Assembly: GCA_036488085.1 (NCBI GenBank)
Contig: DASXHZ010000005.1
Coordinates: 38,369 to 102,368, forward strand
DNA: 64,000 nt
Reading direction: 5' to 3'
Source: DASXHZ01 sp036488085
Lineage (GTDB): Bacteria > Acidobacteriota > Thermoanaerobaculia > Gp7-AA8
The number at the start of each line of letters is the position of its first letter. The first letter of the stretch is position 1. A program made the position numbers and the translations under genes. Under the pieces are notes generated by a model that was not told the DNA's origin, made no database searches, and was given only the letters and a program-made list of their open reading frames with translations. This document shows, in pieces, positions 26,989 to 35,594 of this stretch.

Positions 26989-29900
26989 GTGAAATCACTC
27001 CGCCTTTTCGCGGCGATGGTCTGTTTCGTTGCGACCACCGCCGGCGCGACGACGTTCATTCCGCTATCTGACCGTGAGCTCGTCGAACATGCTGACGCGA
27101 TCATCGTCGGCACCGTTCGCGGCGTTTCCACGCATATCGCGAGCAATGGCTACGTGATGACGGACTATGACGTCTCCGTTGCTGACGTCGTGAAGGGATT
27201 CGTCGGGCGAGACATCGTCGTTCGGGAGTGGGGCGGTGCCGCTGCCGGCCGGTTTACGTTCATCGAGGACTCGGCGACCTACACGCCCGGCGAGCGCGTC
27301 TTTGCCTTCCTGCGCCGCAGCAGTGACGGCACATGGTTCACCGCCTCGATGTCGGTCGGAAAATTCACCTACTCGCATGACGACGCCGGCGCCGAAACCC
27401 TCGTCCGGAACGTCTCTGAACGGCCGGAAGAGCGGTCGCGCGATGCGGTTGCGTTCAAGGCTTACGTTCGAGACGTCGTCGGCGGTCACGAACCTGATGC
27501 GGCTTACTTCGCGTCTCCTACCGTGTCAGCCGCATTCAAGCCGACGATCTTCACGACCGCTTCGCAGTACTGCATTTTCGCCACGGATGCGAGCAGCGTC
27601 ACCTTGCCGATTCGTATCCCTAACGGCGAAAGCGGCGCCGGTCTGCAGTTTCACCCTCACGGAACACAGGCGAATGTGCCGACGTCGGCCACTTTGATGG
27701 CGAATGGGGCTGCGGCATGGACTGGCGATACGGCCGCCGGAGTCGTCCTGACGATGGGGACTGCAGATACGACTCATCCGTTCGGCGCGGATGGAGTTAG
27801 CGTCATCTACCTCGATTCCTCTGACTCCGCTCAGCCGAGCTTGTGCGACTCCACCTTCGCTTGTGCCATCGGCGGCTGCGCCGGGTCATGCGGCGATCAC
27901 ACTTTCCACGGCGAGACGTTCCACTCCATCAACGAGTGCGACATCCTCATGAGGCCGACGCTTTCCACCAGCCAGTTCGCGGCTCTCATCACCCACGAAA
28001 TGGGTCATGCGATTGGGCTCCGGCATTCCAATCAGGGGACCCCATCGAGCAGCTCGGCCATCATGACGTCGACCGTCAACGTCGCTTTCGGCTCGACGCT
28101 CCAGCAATGGGACAAAGATGCCGTCGACACCGTCTATGGCAGCGGTCCTCCCTGCGTTCCTCCCGCCATCAGCTCGCAGAGCCAAAGCCAAGGAGTCAAC
28201 TCCGGCTCTTCGGCGAATCTCAGCGTCGGCGCGAGCGGGACTACGCCCTACACCTACCAGTGGTACAACGGCCAAAAGGGCGATACGAGTAGTCCGATCA
28301 GCGGCGAGACGAACGCGAGCTACCACACGCCCGCGATCACCGTACAAAAGAGCTTCTGGGTGCGCGTCAGCAACGACTGCGGCTCCGTGAATTCGGAGAC
28401 CATCACCCTGACGCCGATCCAGTGCGCCGCCCCCACCATCGTCACCCAGCCGCAAGGCTCGTCCATCGACAGTGGCAGCACCGCGAACCTCACCGTCACG
28501 CCGGGTGGCGGCGGTCCGTTCACGTACCAGTGGTTCATCGGCCCGAAGGGCGATCAGACCAATCAGGCGCCGAACGGCACGTCGCAGAACTTCACCACGC
28601 CCGCCCTCACACAGCCGACCTCCTTCTGGGTCAAGGTGTCGAACGCGTGCGGCAGCGTGCAGAGCGACGCGGCGACGATCAACATCAACGGCGTCTGCCT
28701 GTTGCCTTCGATCTCGAACTTTCCGAGCGGCATCTCCCTCGGCATCGGCGAGAGTCCCGACGTGACGCTGACCATCAACGGCGCGACGTCGATGCAGTGG
28801 TACCAGGGACAGCCCGGCGACACCACGCATCCGCTGGCCGGCGCCACCACGCCGACGCTTCCCCCCGACGTCGCCCTCAACGTCGGTCTCAACACGTTCT
28901 GGATTCAGTTGATGAACGCATGCGGTAGCTCGAACAGCGGCGCGATCAACATCTCGGTGAGCTGCGTTCTCGCCAGACCGACCATCAGCGTTCCGCCGAC
29001 CGTGCAGAGCGGCAAGGGTTACACGATCGCCTGGACCGGCGGCGTCAGCTTCATCTCGCAGTACGAGCTGCAGGAGTCGACGAGCGCCGCTTTCGACGCC
29101 AACGTCCAGACGTTCACCGTCATCGCCGCGGCGAACCGCGTGATGTCGGGGCACCCCGTCACGAGCGACACTCGCTACTACTACCGCGTCCGCGCCATCC
29201 CGAGCTGCGGCGGCGACGCCACCGCGTACTCCGATGCGGGCGGCGTGCTGGTCATCGCACCGCCGCCGCCGAACTTCTCGAGCTTCGCCACCGGCCTGCC
29301 GTACGGCTCGACTGATTCTTTCAATGTGAACTTCAACGTGAACGGCGCGTTCAACAAGAGCGGCAAGGCGGGGATCGAGTCGTCCGAGTCGTTCACGGTC
29401 TCTTTCGACGTCCCGTGGCTCTCGGCGAGCCCGAACAGCGGCACGATCGGCGCCGACGGCGCGCCGGTTCCGGTGACGATCACCATCAATCCCTCACAGC
29501 TTCCGTTCGGCTCTTCGCAGGCGACCATGAGCGTGTCGCACACCGACACCTCGGCCGCCACTCCGACCATCCAGTCGACGACGTCGTCGAGCATTCCGCT
29601 CAGCGTAAGCCTCGTCTCGGCTGTGACGCCGACGCCCAAAGACGCCACGCCGCCCGCCGGCACGCTGATCATCCCGGCCGTCGCACACGCCGACGGCGTC
29701 GGCGCGCAGTTCGTCTCCGACGCCCGCGTCACGAACACGACCACGCAGGCGATCCAGTATCAACTGACGTTCACCGGTATCGCCACCGACGGAACGCAGA
29801 GCGGCAAGCAAATGAAGGTGAACATCGCGGGCGGCGGCACGCTCTCGCTCAACGACATCGTCAAGTCGTGGTTCGGCGCCGGCGCGGCAGGGGAGGGCGG

Positions 29901-31074
29901 CATCGGCTCGATCGAAGTCCGTCCGCTCAATGCCCCGTCCAGCTCCTCCGGCCATTCCACGGTCGGCGCGAGCCGCACGTATGCGTCGACCGCCAGCGGC
30001 ACGTTCGGCCAGTTCATCCCCGCACTGCCCACAGCGAACTTCCTCGGGAAGAGCGACTCCGCGCTCATCAGCCTCCAGCAGGTGGCGCAGAGCACCGCCT
30101 TCCGGACGAATTTCGGATTGGTCGAAGGCAGCGGCAGTCCCGCGCAGGTGCAGCTCACGCTCTTCAACGGACAAGGGCAGCAGCTCGCGCAGAACACGTT
30201 CAACCTCAGCCCCTACGAGTTGCAGCAGTTCAGCTTCGGCACCGCCTTCCCGACCGTGACCGGCAGTGTGCCGGACGGACGCGTCGAGGCGAAGGTGCTC
30301 GGCGATACGGGCAAGATCAGCGCGTACGCCTCGGTGCTCGACAACGCCACGAACGATCCGCTGCTCGTCCTCCCGGTCGATCCGAGCAAGGTGAGCGCGA
30401 ACACGTACGTAATCCCCGGCGTCGGCGACTTCGACAACGCTTCCGCGCACTGGAAGAGCGACGTGCGCATCTACAACGCCTCCTCTTCGGATCAGCCGGT
30501 GACGCTGACGTACTACCCGCAGGGCGGCACGTCGCACGAGCTCGCGATGACGATCCCTCACAACCAGGTGCTGCAGCTCGACAACTTCATCGCCACGAAG
30601 CTCCCCAGCGTGTTGCAGAGCGCCGGCTCGCTGGTCGTGACGTCGTCGAACGACTCATCTCTCGTCGCGACGGCGCGTACGTACACCGACACGGGCAATG
30701 GAACGTACGGCCAGTTCATCCCCGGCGTCTCGCCCTCGGACGGCATCGGCGTCGGCGATCCGATGCTGCAGGTGCTGCAGCTCGAGCAGTCGCCGTCGTT
30801 CCACACGAACGCCGGCGTCGCCGAGGTGAGCGGCAATCCGGTCTCCGTGATCCTGCACCTGATTCCGCCCGACGGCCGCACCGAGGGGATCGTCGCGATG
30901 GATCTTCAGCCATACGAATTCCGCCAGCTCAACAGCATCTTCGGGAGCTACGGCACCGTCTACAACGGCCGCATCGCCGTCGAAGTGGTCGGCGGCACCG
31001 GCCGTGTGACCGGCTACGCATCGAACATCGACAACCAGACGAAGGATCCAACGTACATCCCCGCACAGCAGTAA
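26989..31074 (+). CDS. Giant secreted metzincin metalloprotease with Ig-like and duplicated C-terminal modules
   Basis: The 1361-residue protein starts at GTG with a signal peptide (LFAAMVCFVATTAGA). Residues about 21-170 form an N-terminal domain shared with the paralogue at 38359. The protease domain has the zinc motif HEMGHAIGLRH (His336, Glu337, His340, His346) and a Met-turn SAIMTSTV. Three Ig/PKD-like repeats follow, each with YQWYNGQKGDT-like or MQWYQGQPGDT-like strands. Next come a fibronectin-like segment and two copies of a C-terminal module containing ARTYTDTGNGTYGQFIP and SxxDNxTxDPxYIP. It is predicted to be extracellular. Confidence 0.85.
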   Translation: MKSLRLFAAMVCFVATTAGATTFIPLSDRELVEHADAIIVGTVRGVSTHIASNGYVMTDYDVSVADVVKGFVGRDIVVREWGGAAAGRFTFIEDSATYTPGERVFAFLRRSSDGTWFTASMSVGKFTYSHDDAGAETLVRNVSERPEERSRDAVAFKAYVRDVVGGHEPDAAYFASPTVSAAFKPTIFTTASQYCIFATDASSVTLPIRIPNGESGAGLQFHPHGTQANVPTSATLMANGAAAWTGDTAAGVVLTMGTADTTHPFGADGVSVIYLDSSDSAQPSLCDSTFACAIGGCAGSCGDHTFHGETFHSINECDILMRPTLSTSQFAALITHEMGHAIGLRHSNQGTPSSSSAIMTSTVNVAFGSTLQQWDKDAVDTVYGSGPPCVPPAISSQSQSQGVNSGSSANLSVGASGTTPYTYQWYNGQKGDTSSPISGETNASYHTPAITVQKSFWVRVSNDCGSVNSETITLTPIQCAAPTIVTQPQGSSIDSGSTANLTVTPGGGGPFTYQWFIGPKGDQTNQAPNGTSQNFTTPALTQPTSFWVKVSNACGSVQSDAATININGVCLLPSISNFPSGISLGIGESPDVTLTINGATSMQWYQGQPGDTTHPLAGATTPTLPPDVALNVGLNTFWIQLMNACGSSNSGAINISVSCVLARPTISVPPTVQSGKGYTIAWTGGVSFISQYELQESTSAAFDANVQTFTVIAAANRVMSGHPVTSDTRYYYRVRAIPSCGGDATAYSDAGGVLVIAPPPPNFSSFATGLPYGSTDSFNVNFNVNGAFNKSGKAGIESSESFTVSFDVPWLSASPNSGTIGADGAPVPVTITINPSQLPFGSSQATMSVSHTDTSAATPTIQSTTSSSIPLSVSLVSAVTPTPKDATPPAGTLIIPAVAHADGVGAQFVSDARVTNTTTQAIQYQLTFTGIATDGTQSGKQMKVNIAGGGTLSLNDIVKSWFGAGAAGEGGIGSIEVRPLNAPSSSSGHSTVGASRTYASTASGTFGQFIPALPTANFLGKSDSALISLQQVAQSTAFRTNFGLVEGSGSPAQVQLTLFNGQGQQLAQNTFNLSPYELQQFSFGTAFPTVTGSVPDGRVEAKVLGDTGKISAYASVLDNATNDPLLVLPVDPSKVSANTYVIPGVGDFDNASAHWKSDVRIYNASSSDQPVTLTYYPQGGTSHELAMTIPHNQVLQLDNFIATKLPSVLQSAGSLVVTSSNDSSLVATARTYTDTGNGTYGQFIPGVSPSDGIGVGDPMLQVLQLEQSPSFHTNAGVAEVSGNPVSVILHLIPPDGRTEGIVAMDLQPYEFRQLNSIFGSYGTVYNGRIAVEVVGGTGRVTGYASNIDNQTKDPTYIPAQQ

Positions 31075-31087
31075 AGTTTCGCCGGAC

Positions 31088-31222
31088 GCACGCCCCCCGC
31101 CCGCTGCTTCGGAGCACCCTCTCCCGCCGGAGAGGGTTGTTCGTTGCGCGGCCGGTGTTTTCGACCCAAGCCCCTCTCCCACCGGGAGAGGGTGGCGCGA
31201 AGCGCCGGGTGAGGGGCGTGCC
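31088..31222. repeat. GCACGCCCC...GGGGCGTGC intergenic repeat
   Basis: This is two nested inverted repeats: CACCCTCTCCCGCCGG/AGAGGG, and CCCTCTCCCACCGGGAGAGG followed by GTGGCGCGAAGCGCCGGGTG. The closing GAGGGGCGTGC is the complement of the opening GCACGCCCC. It fills the whole gap before the aminotransferase gene. Confidence 0.85.
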
Positions 31223-31231
31223 TTCGCACAA

Positions 31232-32467
31232 ATGATGATCGCAACCACCGAAGACATCCGCGCCCACTTCCCGGCGCTCGATCGCATTCACGACGGTCAC
31301 CCGGTCGCCTACTTCGATGCGCCGGGCGGCACGCAGGCGCCGCGCGAGGTCGCGGAGGCGATGAATGCGTACCTCTTCCACCACAACGCGAATACGCATT
31401 GGGCGTATCCGACGAGCGAGGAGACAGACGCGATTCTGTTCGAGGCTCGCGAAGCAGCCGCCGATCTGCTGAACGCGTCGCCGCATGAGATCGCGTTCGG
31501 CGCGAACATGACCACGCTTACGCTCCACCTCTCGCGCGCGCTGGGGCGCATGTGGACGGCCGGCGACGAGGTGATCGTCACGGAGCTCGATCACCACGCG
31601 AACGTCGCGCCGTGGACGGCGTTGGCGGTCGAGCGCGGCGTGAACGTCCGCGCCGCGCGGATGATCCCCCATCGAAGCGTCAACCAGACGACGGCGCAGC
31701 TCGACTACGCACACCTCGCCTCGCTCGTCAGCACGAAGACGAAGCTGATCGCGGTCGGCGGCGCGTCGAACGCCGTCGGGACGGTGAACGATCTCACGCG
31801 CATCGCTGCCATCGCGAAGGACGCCGGTGCGCTCTTCTTCGTCGACGCGGTCCACCTCGCGCCGCATGAGCTGATCGACGTGCGGCGCATCGGGTGCGAC
31901 TTCCTCGCATGCTCGGCCTACAAGTTCTACGGCCCGCACGCCGGAATCCTCTTCACGCGCCGCGAGCTGTTCGACGTCCTGCCGTTCGCGAAGCTCACCC
32001 CGGCGCCCGACACTGCGCCGGAGCGCGCCGAGACCGGGACGCAGAACCACGAAGGCATCGCCGGCACCCGTGCCGCGATCGACTTCCTCGCGTCGCTATC
32101 CGGCGCCGGCGGTACGCGCCGCGAGCGCCTCGCCGCGACGTACTCCGCGCTGCACGACCGCGGCCTCACGCTCGCGCGCAAACTGTGGGAGGCGCTCGCC
32201 GCCATGAAGCACGTCCACCTCTACGGCCCCGACCCGTCGCAGCCGCGCACGCCGACCGTCGCGTTTACGATCGAAAACATCTCCGCCGAGGACGTGTCGC
32301 GTGCGCTCGCACGCGAGGGCCTGTTCGCCAGCCACGGCGACTTCTACGCCATGACCGTCATCGAGAAGCTCGGCGTCGAAGCCCTCCTCCGGATCGGCTG
32401 CGCCTGTTACACGACCGAAGATGAGATCGATCGCTTGATCCGTGCCGCCGACAGGATCGCGCGATAG
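31232..32467 (+). CDS. Cysteine desulfurase-like class V aminotransferase
   Basis: The 411-residue PLP protein has FDAPGGTQAP near the N-terminus and TELDHHANVAPW. The Asp of FFVDAVHLAPHELID binds PLP, and ACSAYKFYGPHAGI contains the Schiff-base lysine. It matches the VC1184-type cysteine desulfurase-like family (TIGR01976) rather than IscS or SufS. No Fe-S assembly genes are adjacent, so the sulfur acceptor is unknown. It is sandwiched between a repeat block and an ECF sigma gene. Confidence 0.85.
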   Translation: MMIATTEDIRAHFPALDRIHDGHPVAYFDAPGGTQAPREVAEAMNAYLFHHNANTHWAYPTSEETDAILFEAREAAADLLNASPHEIAFGANMTTLTLHLSRALGRMWTAGDEVIVTELDHHANVAPWTALAVERGVNVRAARMIPHRSVNQTTAQLDYAHLASLVSTKTKLIAVGGASNAVGTVNDLTRIAAIAKDAGALFFVDAVHLAPHELIDVRRIGCDFLACSAYKFYGPHAGILFTRRELFDVLPFAKLTPAPDTAPERAETGTQNHEGIAGTRAAIDFLASLSGAGGTRRERLAATYSALHDRGLTLARKLWEALAAMKHVHLYGPDPSQPRTPTVAFTIENISAEDVSRALAREGLFASHGDFYAMTVIEKLGVEALLRIGCACYTTEDEIDRLIRAADRIAR

Positions 32468-32543
32468 CTTGACGGGAAGAAGCCCGAAGCCCGAAGCCCG
32501 AGGTCTGGTCGCAACGCGCCTCCCTTGTGCTATCACTGCATCC

Positions 32544-33506
32544 ATGAACGTCGACGTCGCCGAGCTCGAGCTATACCGCCCTTCCCTGACCGGACACTGC
32601 TACCGGATGCTCGGATCGGCGACCGATGCCGAGGACGCGGTGCAGGAGACGATCGTACGGGCGTGGCGGAGCCTGGAGCGCTTCGAGGGGCGGTCCTCGG
32701 TCAAGACCTGGCTGCATCGGATCGCCACGAACGTCTGTCTCGACACCGTCTCCGCCAACGCGCGGCGATTCCGGCCGATGGAGGAGCGTGCGCCTGGCGC
32801 GCCGGTAGCGCCGCCCGACGAGCCGCTCGATAGCCTCGACCGGACCCACTGGCTGGAGCCGATTCCCGACTCGCGGGCGTTGCCGGCGAACGATGATCCG
32901 TTCCAGACGGCTGTGCTGCGGCAGAGCATCCGGCTCGCGTTCGTCGCCGCGCTGCAGCAGCTTCCGGCGAAACAGCGGGCCGCGCTCCTGCTGACCGAGG
33001 TTCTTGGATGGTCGGCAGCGGAAGTGGCGGACTGCCTCGATACCTCGGTGGCGTCGGTAAACAGCGCGTTGCAACGCGCGCGGGCGACACTCGGGAGCCG
33101 CAACCTCTCCGCGGCCGAGCCGCTTTCGGATGAAGAGCAGGAGGTCGTCGACCAGTATGTCGATGCCTTCCAGCGCTACGACGTCGAGACGCTCGTCGGT
33201 CTCCTGCGTGACGACGTCACGTTCTCCATGCCGCCGTACACGCTCTGGCTGCAAGGGCCCGAACACGTCCGCTCCTGGCTCCTCGGCGCAGGCTGCGGCT
33301 GCCGCGGCTCGAAGCTGGTGCGGGTCCAGGCGTCGGCGTCGCCGGCCTTCGCGCAGTATCGCGCCGGCGCGGAGCCGGGAACGTACAACGCGTGGGCGCT
33401 GATCGTCCTCGAGCTCTCGGGCGGCGCCATCAGCGGGTGGAACTCGTTCCTCGATACCGAGAAGCTCTTTCCGCTTTTCGGCCTGCCTTTGCACCTCGCG
33501 AACTAG
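32544..33506 (+). CDS. ECF sigma factor with C-terminal SnoaL-like domain
   Basis: The ATG gives 320 residues. Region 2 contains GHCYRMLGSATDAEDAVQETIVRAW and region 4 contains LPAKQRAALLLTEVLGWSAAEVADCLDTSVASVNSALQRARATL. The remaining 130 residues form a SnoaL-like domain (DQYVDAFQRYDVETLVGLL and MPPYTLWLQG). This is the architecture of SigJ/SigG-type sigma factors (TIGR02960 group), in which the C-terminal domain replaces a separate anti-sigma factor. It is followed by VOC and DinB genes that may be its targets. Confidence 0.88.
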   Translation: MNVDVAELELYRPSLTGHCYRMLGSATDAEDAVQETIVRAWRSLERFEGRSSVKTWLHRIATNVCLDTVSANARRFRPMEERAPGAPVAPPDEPLDSLDRTHWLEPIPDSRALPANDDPFQTAVLRQSIRLAFVAALQQLPAKQRAALLLTEVLGWSAAEVADCLDTSVASVNSALQRARATLGSRNLSAAEPLSDEEQEVVDQYVDAFQRYDVETLVGLLRDDVTFSMPPYTLWLQGPEHVRSWLLGAGCGCRGSKLVRVQASASPAFAQYRAGAEPGTYNAWALIVLELSGGAISGWNSFLDTEKLFPLFGLPLHLAN

Positions 33507-33589
33507 ATCTTTTTCTGCCGCGACCGATGATTTTCGGCGCGAGCCGAGGTCTATCCCTTCGAAACGAAACATCGAAGGAGGCACACCTC

Positions 33590-33994
33590 ATGGCCACCCG
33601 AAAGCTATTCGTCAACATCCCCGTCCACGATCTGACGAAGTCGATGGACTTCTTCTCGACCCTCGGCTTCACGTTCAACAAACAGTTCACCGACGACAAG
33701 GCGGCGTGCATGGTCGTGAACGACGACGCGTACTTCATGCTGCTCACCGAGCCGTTCTTCCGCACTTTCACCTCGCGACAGCAGGCCGACACGTCGCAGG
33801 TGACCGAGAGCATGTTCGCGCTTTCGTGCGAGAGCCGCGCGGAGGTCGACGACCTCGTGCGGAAGGCGATCGACGCGGGCGGCAGCCACGCCAAAGATCC
33901 GATCGACCACGGCTTCATGTACGGCTGGAGCTTCTACGACCTAGACGGACACCACTGGGAAGTTCTCTGGATGGATCCGAACGCGATTCAGTGA
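33590..33994 (+). CDS. VOC (glyoxalase/bleomycin-resistance) family protein
   Basis: The 134-residue protein follows a strong site (GAAGGAGG). It contains one VOC module pair: LFVNIPVHDLTKSMDFFSTLGF at the start, and GFMYGWSFYDLDGHHWEVLWMD at the end with the metal-binding His/Glu. Such short proteins act as metalloenzymes or small-molecule binders; the substrate is unknown. It lies between an ECF sigma gene and a DinB gene. Confidence 0.85.
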   Translation: MATRKLFVNIPVHDLTKSMDFFSTLGFTFNKQFTDDKAACMVVNDDAYFMLLTEPFFRTFTSRQQADTSQVTESMFALSCESRAEVDDLVRKAIDAGGSHAKDPIDHGFMYGWSFYDLDGHHWEVLWMDPNAIQ

Positions 33995-34007
33995 AGGGAG
34001 AAAGACA

Positions 34008-34505
34008 ATGATTGCCGAACAGTTCATCCAGGAATTGACCGACGAGGCGCCTAAGACGCGCCGCGCACTTGAGCGGATCCCGGAGTCCGAGCTGACGTGG
34101 GCTCCGCACCCAAAGTCGCTGACCATTGGACAACTCGGATGGCACCTCGCGGTTTTACCGCGCGCGATCACCGACCTCCTCAGCGAGCTCGAACGCGACG
34201 CCCCGAACGTTCCCCGTCCCCAACCCACCTCGGGTGCCGAGATCCTCGCCGCATTCGACGAGAACATCCCTTACGCGGCGAACAAGATCGCGGAGTGGGG
34301 CGACGCAGGCCTGCAGCAGATCTGGACGCTGAAGTTTCAGGGGCGAGCGGTCTTCCAGATCCCGCGAATCGCCGCGGTCCGCGCGATTCTGCTGAATCAC
34401 ACATACCACCACCGCGGCCAGCTCACCGTCTACCTCCGCCTGCTCGATGTCCCGGTTCCGTCGATCTTCGGGCCGTCAGCCGACGAGAACCCGTTCATCG
34501 GGTGA
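34008..34505 (+). CDS. DinB-family (YfiT-like) protein
   Basis: The 165-residue four-helix protein has the DinB metal-binding pattern: GQLGWHLAVLP with the first His, and LLNHTYHHRGQLTVYLRLL with the other His residues. The family includes thiol-dependent transferases and stress proteins. It starts 13 bases after the VOC gene behind GGGAGAAAG, so the two are probably co-transcribed with the sigma gene. Confidence 0.88.
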   Translation: MIAEQFIQELTDEAPKTRRALERIPESELTWAPHPKSLTIGQLGWHLAVLPRAITDLLSELERDAPNVPRPQPTSGAEILAAFDENIPYAANKIAEWGDAGLQQIWTLKFQGRAVFQIPRIAAVRAILLNHTYHHRGQLTVYLRLLDVPVPSIFGPSADENPFIG

Positions 34506-34520
34506 AGCGGGATGAGTGGA

Positions 34521-34595
<75 letters not shown>

Positions 34596-34655
34596 AGGCG
34601 TGGCGGCATCGTACAAGATTGCGAGCGAACAGATCATTCCAGGCCTCGATCTGCT

Positions 34656-35129
34656 TCACTTCTCCTTCGCGATCGCTCCCACCTTTGCGCCGGTGGCGCG
34701 GAGATAGTCGGCGGGGGCGAGGAGGAGTTGGGTGCCGCGGATGCCGGCTGAGACCGAGACCACGTCGAATAACTCGATCGTCTCGTCGGCGAAGACGGGG
34801 TAGCTCTTCTTCGCGGCGAGGGCGGTGACACCGCCGCGGATGTACCCGGTCAGCGGCTGGACCTCCTTGAGAGCCACCGTATCGATCTTCCTGTCGCCGG
34901 TGAGGTGGGCCAGTGCCTTCAGGTCGAGCTGTTGGTTTCCGGGGACGACGGCGAAGCAGACCCCATTTTTGTCACCTCGGGCGACTAAAGTTTTGAACAC
35001 CTGCTCAGCAGGCAGACCGATCTTTTTCGCCACCGACTCCGCCATCAGATCGTCCGGATCTACCTCATAATTATGGACTTCGTACGCAATCCCCATCGCG
35101 TCGAGCAGCCGCGCGGCGTTCGTCTTCAT
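34656..35129 (-). CDS. ybaK: Cys-tRNA(Pro)/Cys-tRNA(Cys) deacylase
   Basis: The 157-residue protein begins MKTNAARLLDAMGIAYEVHNY and carries QVFKTLVARGDKNG (the catalytic Lys region), VVPGNQQLDLKALA, VQPLTGYIRGGVTALAAKKS and SAGIRGTQLLLAP. These are the motifs of the YbaK/EbsC editing domain, which hydrolyses mischarged Cys-tRNA(Pro). It stands alone next to a tRNA gene. Confidence 0.92.
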   Translation of the reverse strand: MKTNAARLLDAMGIAYEVHNYEVDPDDLMAESVAKKIGLPAEQVFKTLVARGDKNGVCFAVVPGNQQLDLKALAHLTGDRKIDTVALKEVQPLTGYIRGGVTALAAKKSYPVFADETIELFDVVSVSAGIRGTQLLLAPADYLRATGAKVGAIAKEK

Positions 35130-35239
35130 GCCGTAAGTGTAGTGACAATTCCTGGCGTGTCCGTTGCTCCCCCAGAGCGGCAGTGATTGAACAGCAGTCG
35201 AATACCGACAGCACTCTCATCCGCCGTGGAAAGGATGCG

Positions 35240-35503
35240 ATGACCTACAGCGATATGGTTCTGTTCGCTGAGTCGGTGGAGACGCGTCCGCTCTCGAAGC
35301 TCCTCGAAGAGCTCCCCGCCATCGCCTCACTCTCCGGCTCCAAGTTCCGCATCGTGTCGACCGTCCTCCGCCGGCGTTTCCAACTCGAGTCGCCGATCGA
35401 GCAGATCCAGCTCCGCGTCATCGCCGACGAGATCGCCAGCGCCGTCGACGACCGCGCCGTCGCGAACCGCATCCGCGACGTGTTTCAGATCGCACACGCC
35501 TGA
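35240..35503 (+). CDS. Small hypothetical protein
   Basis: The ATG at 35240 follows GGAAAGGA and gives 87 residues starting MTYSDMVLFAESVETRPLSK; a GTG at 35183 would add 19 residues. The sequence is mostly helical and charged, with no signal peptide, and I do not recognise it. It precedes the S53 peptidase gene by 91 bases, a gap that may carry that gene's promoter. Confidence 0.55.
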   Translation: MTYSDMVLFAESVETRPLSKLLEELPAIASLSGSKFRIVSTVLRRRFQLESPIEQIQLRVIADEIASAVDDRAVANRIRDVFQIAHA

Positions 35504-35594
35504 GTTACAAGCGCTCCTGAATTCCTTACTTTCCGAATTTTATGGTGGGGAAAAGCTGCGTCCGGGCACTCCGTATATCTAAGGAGGCTTCGCA

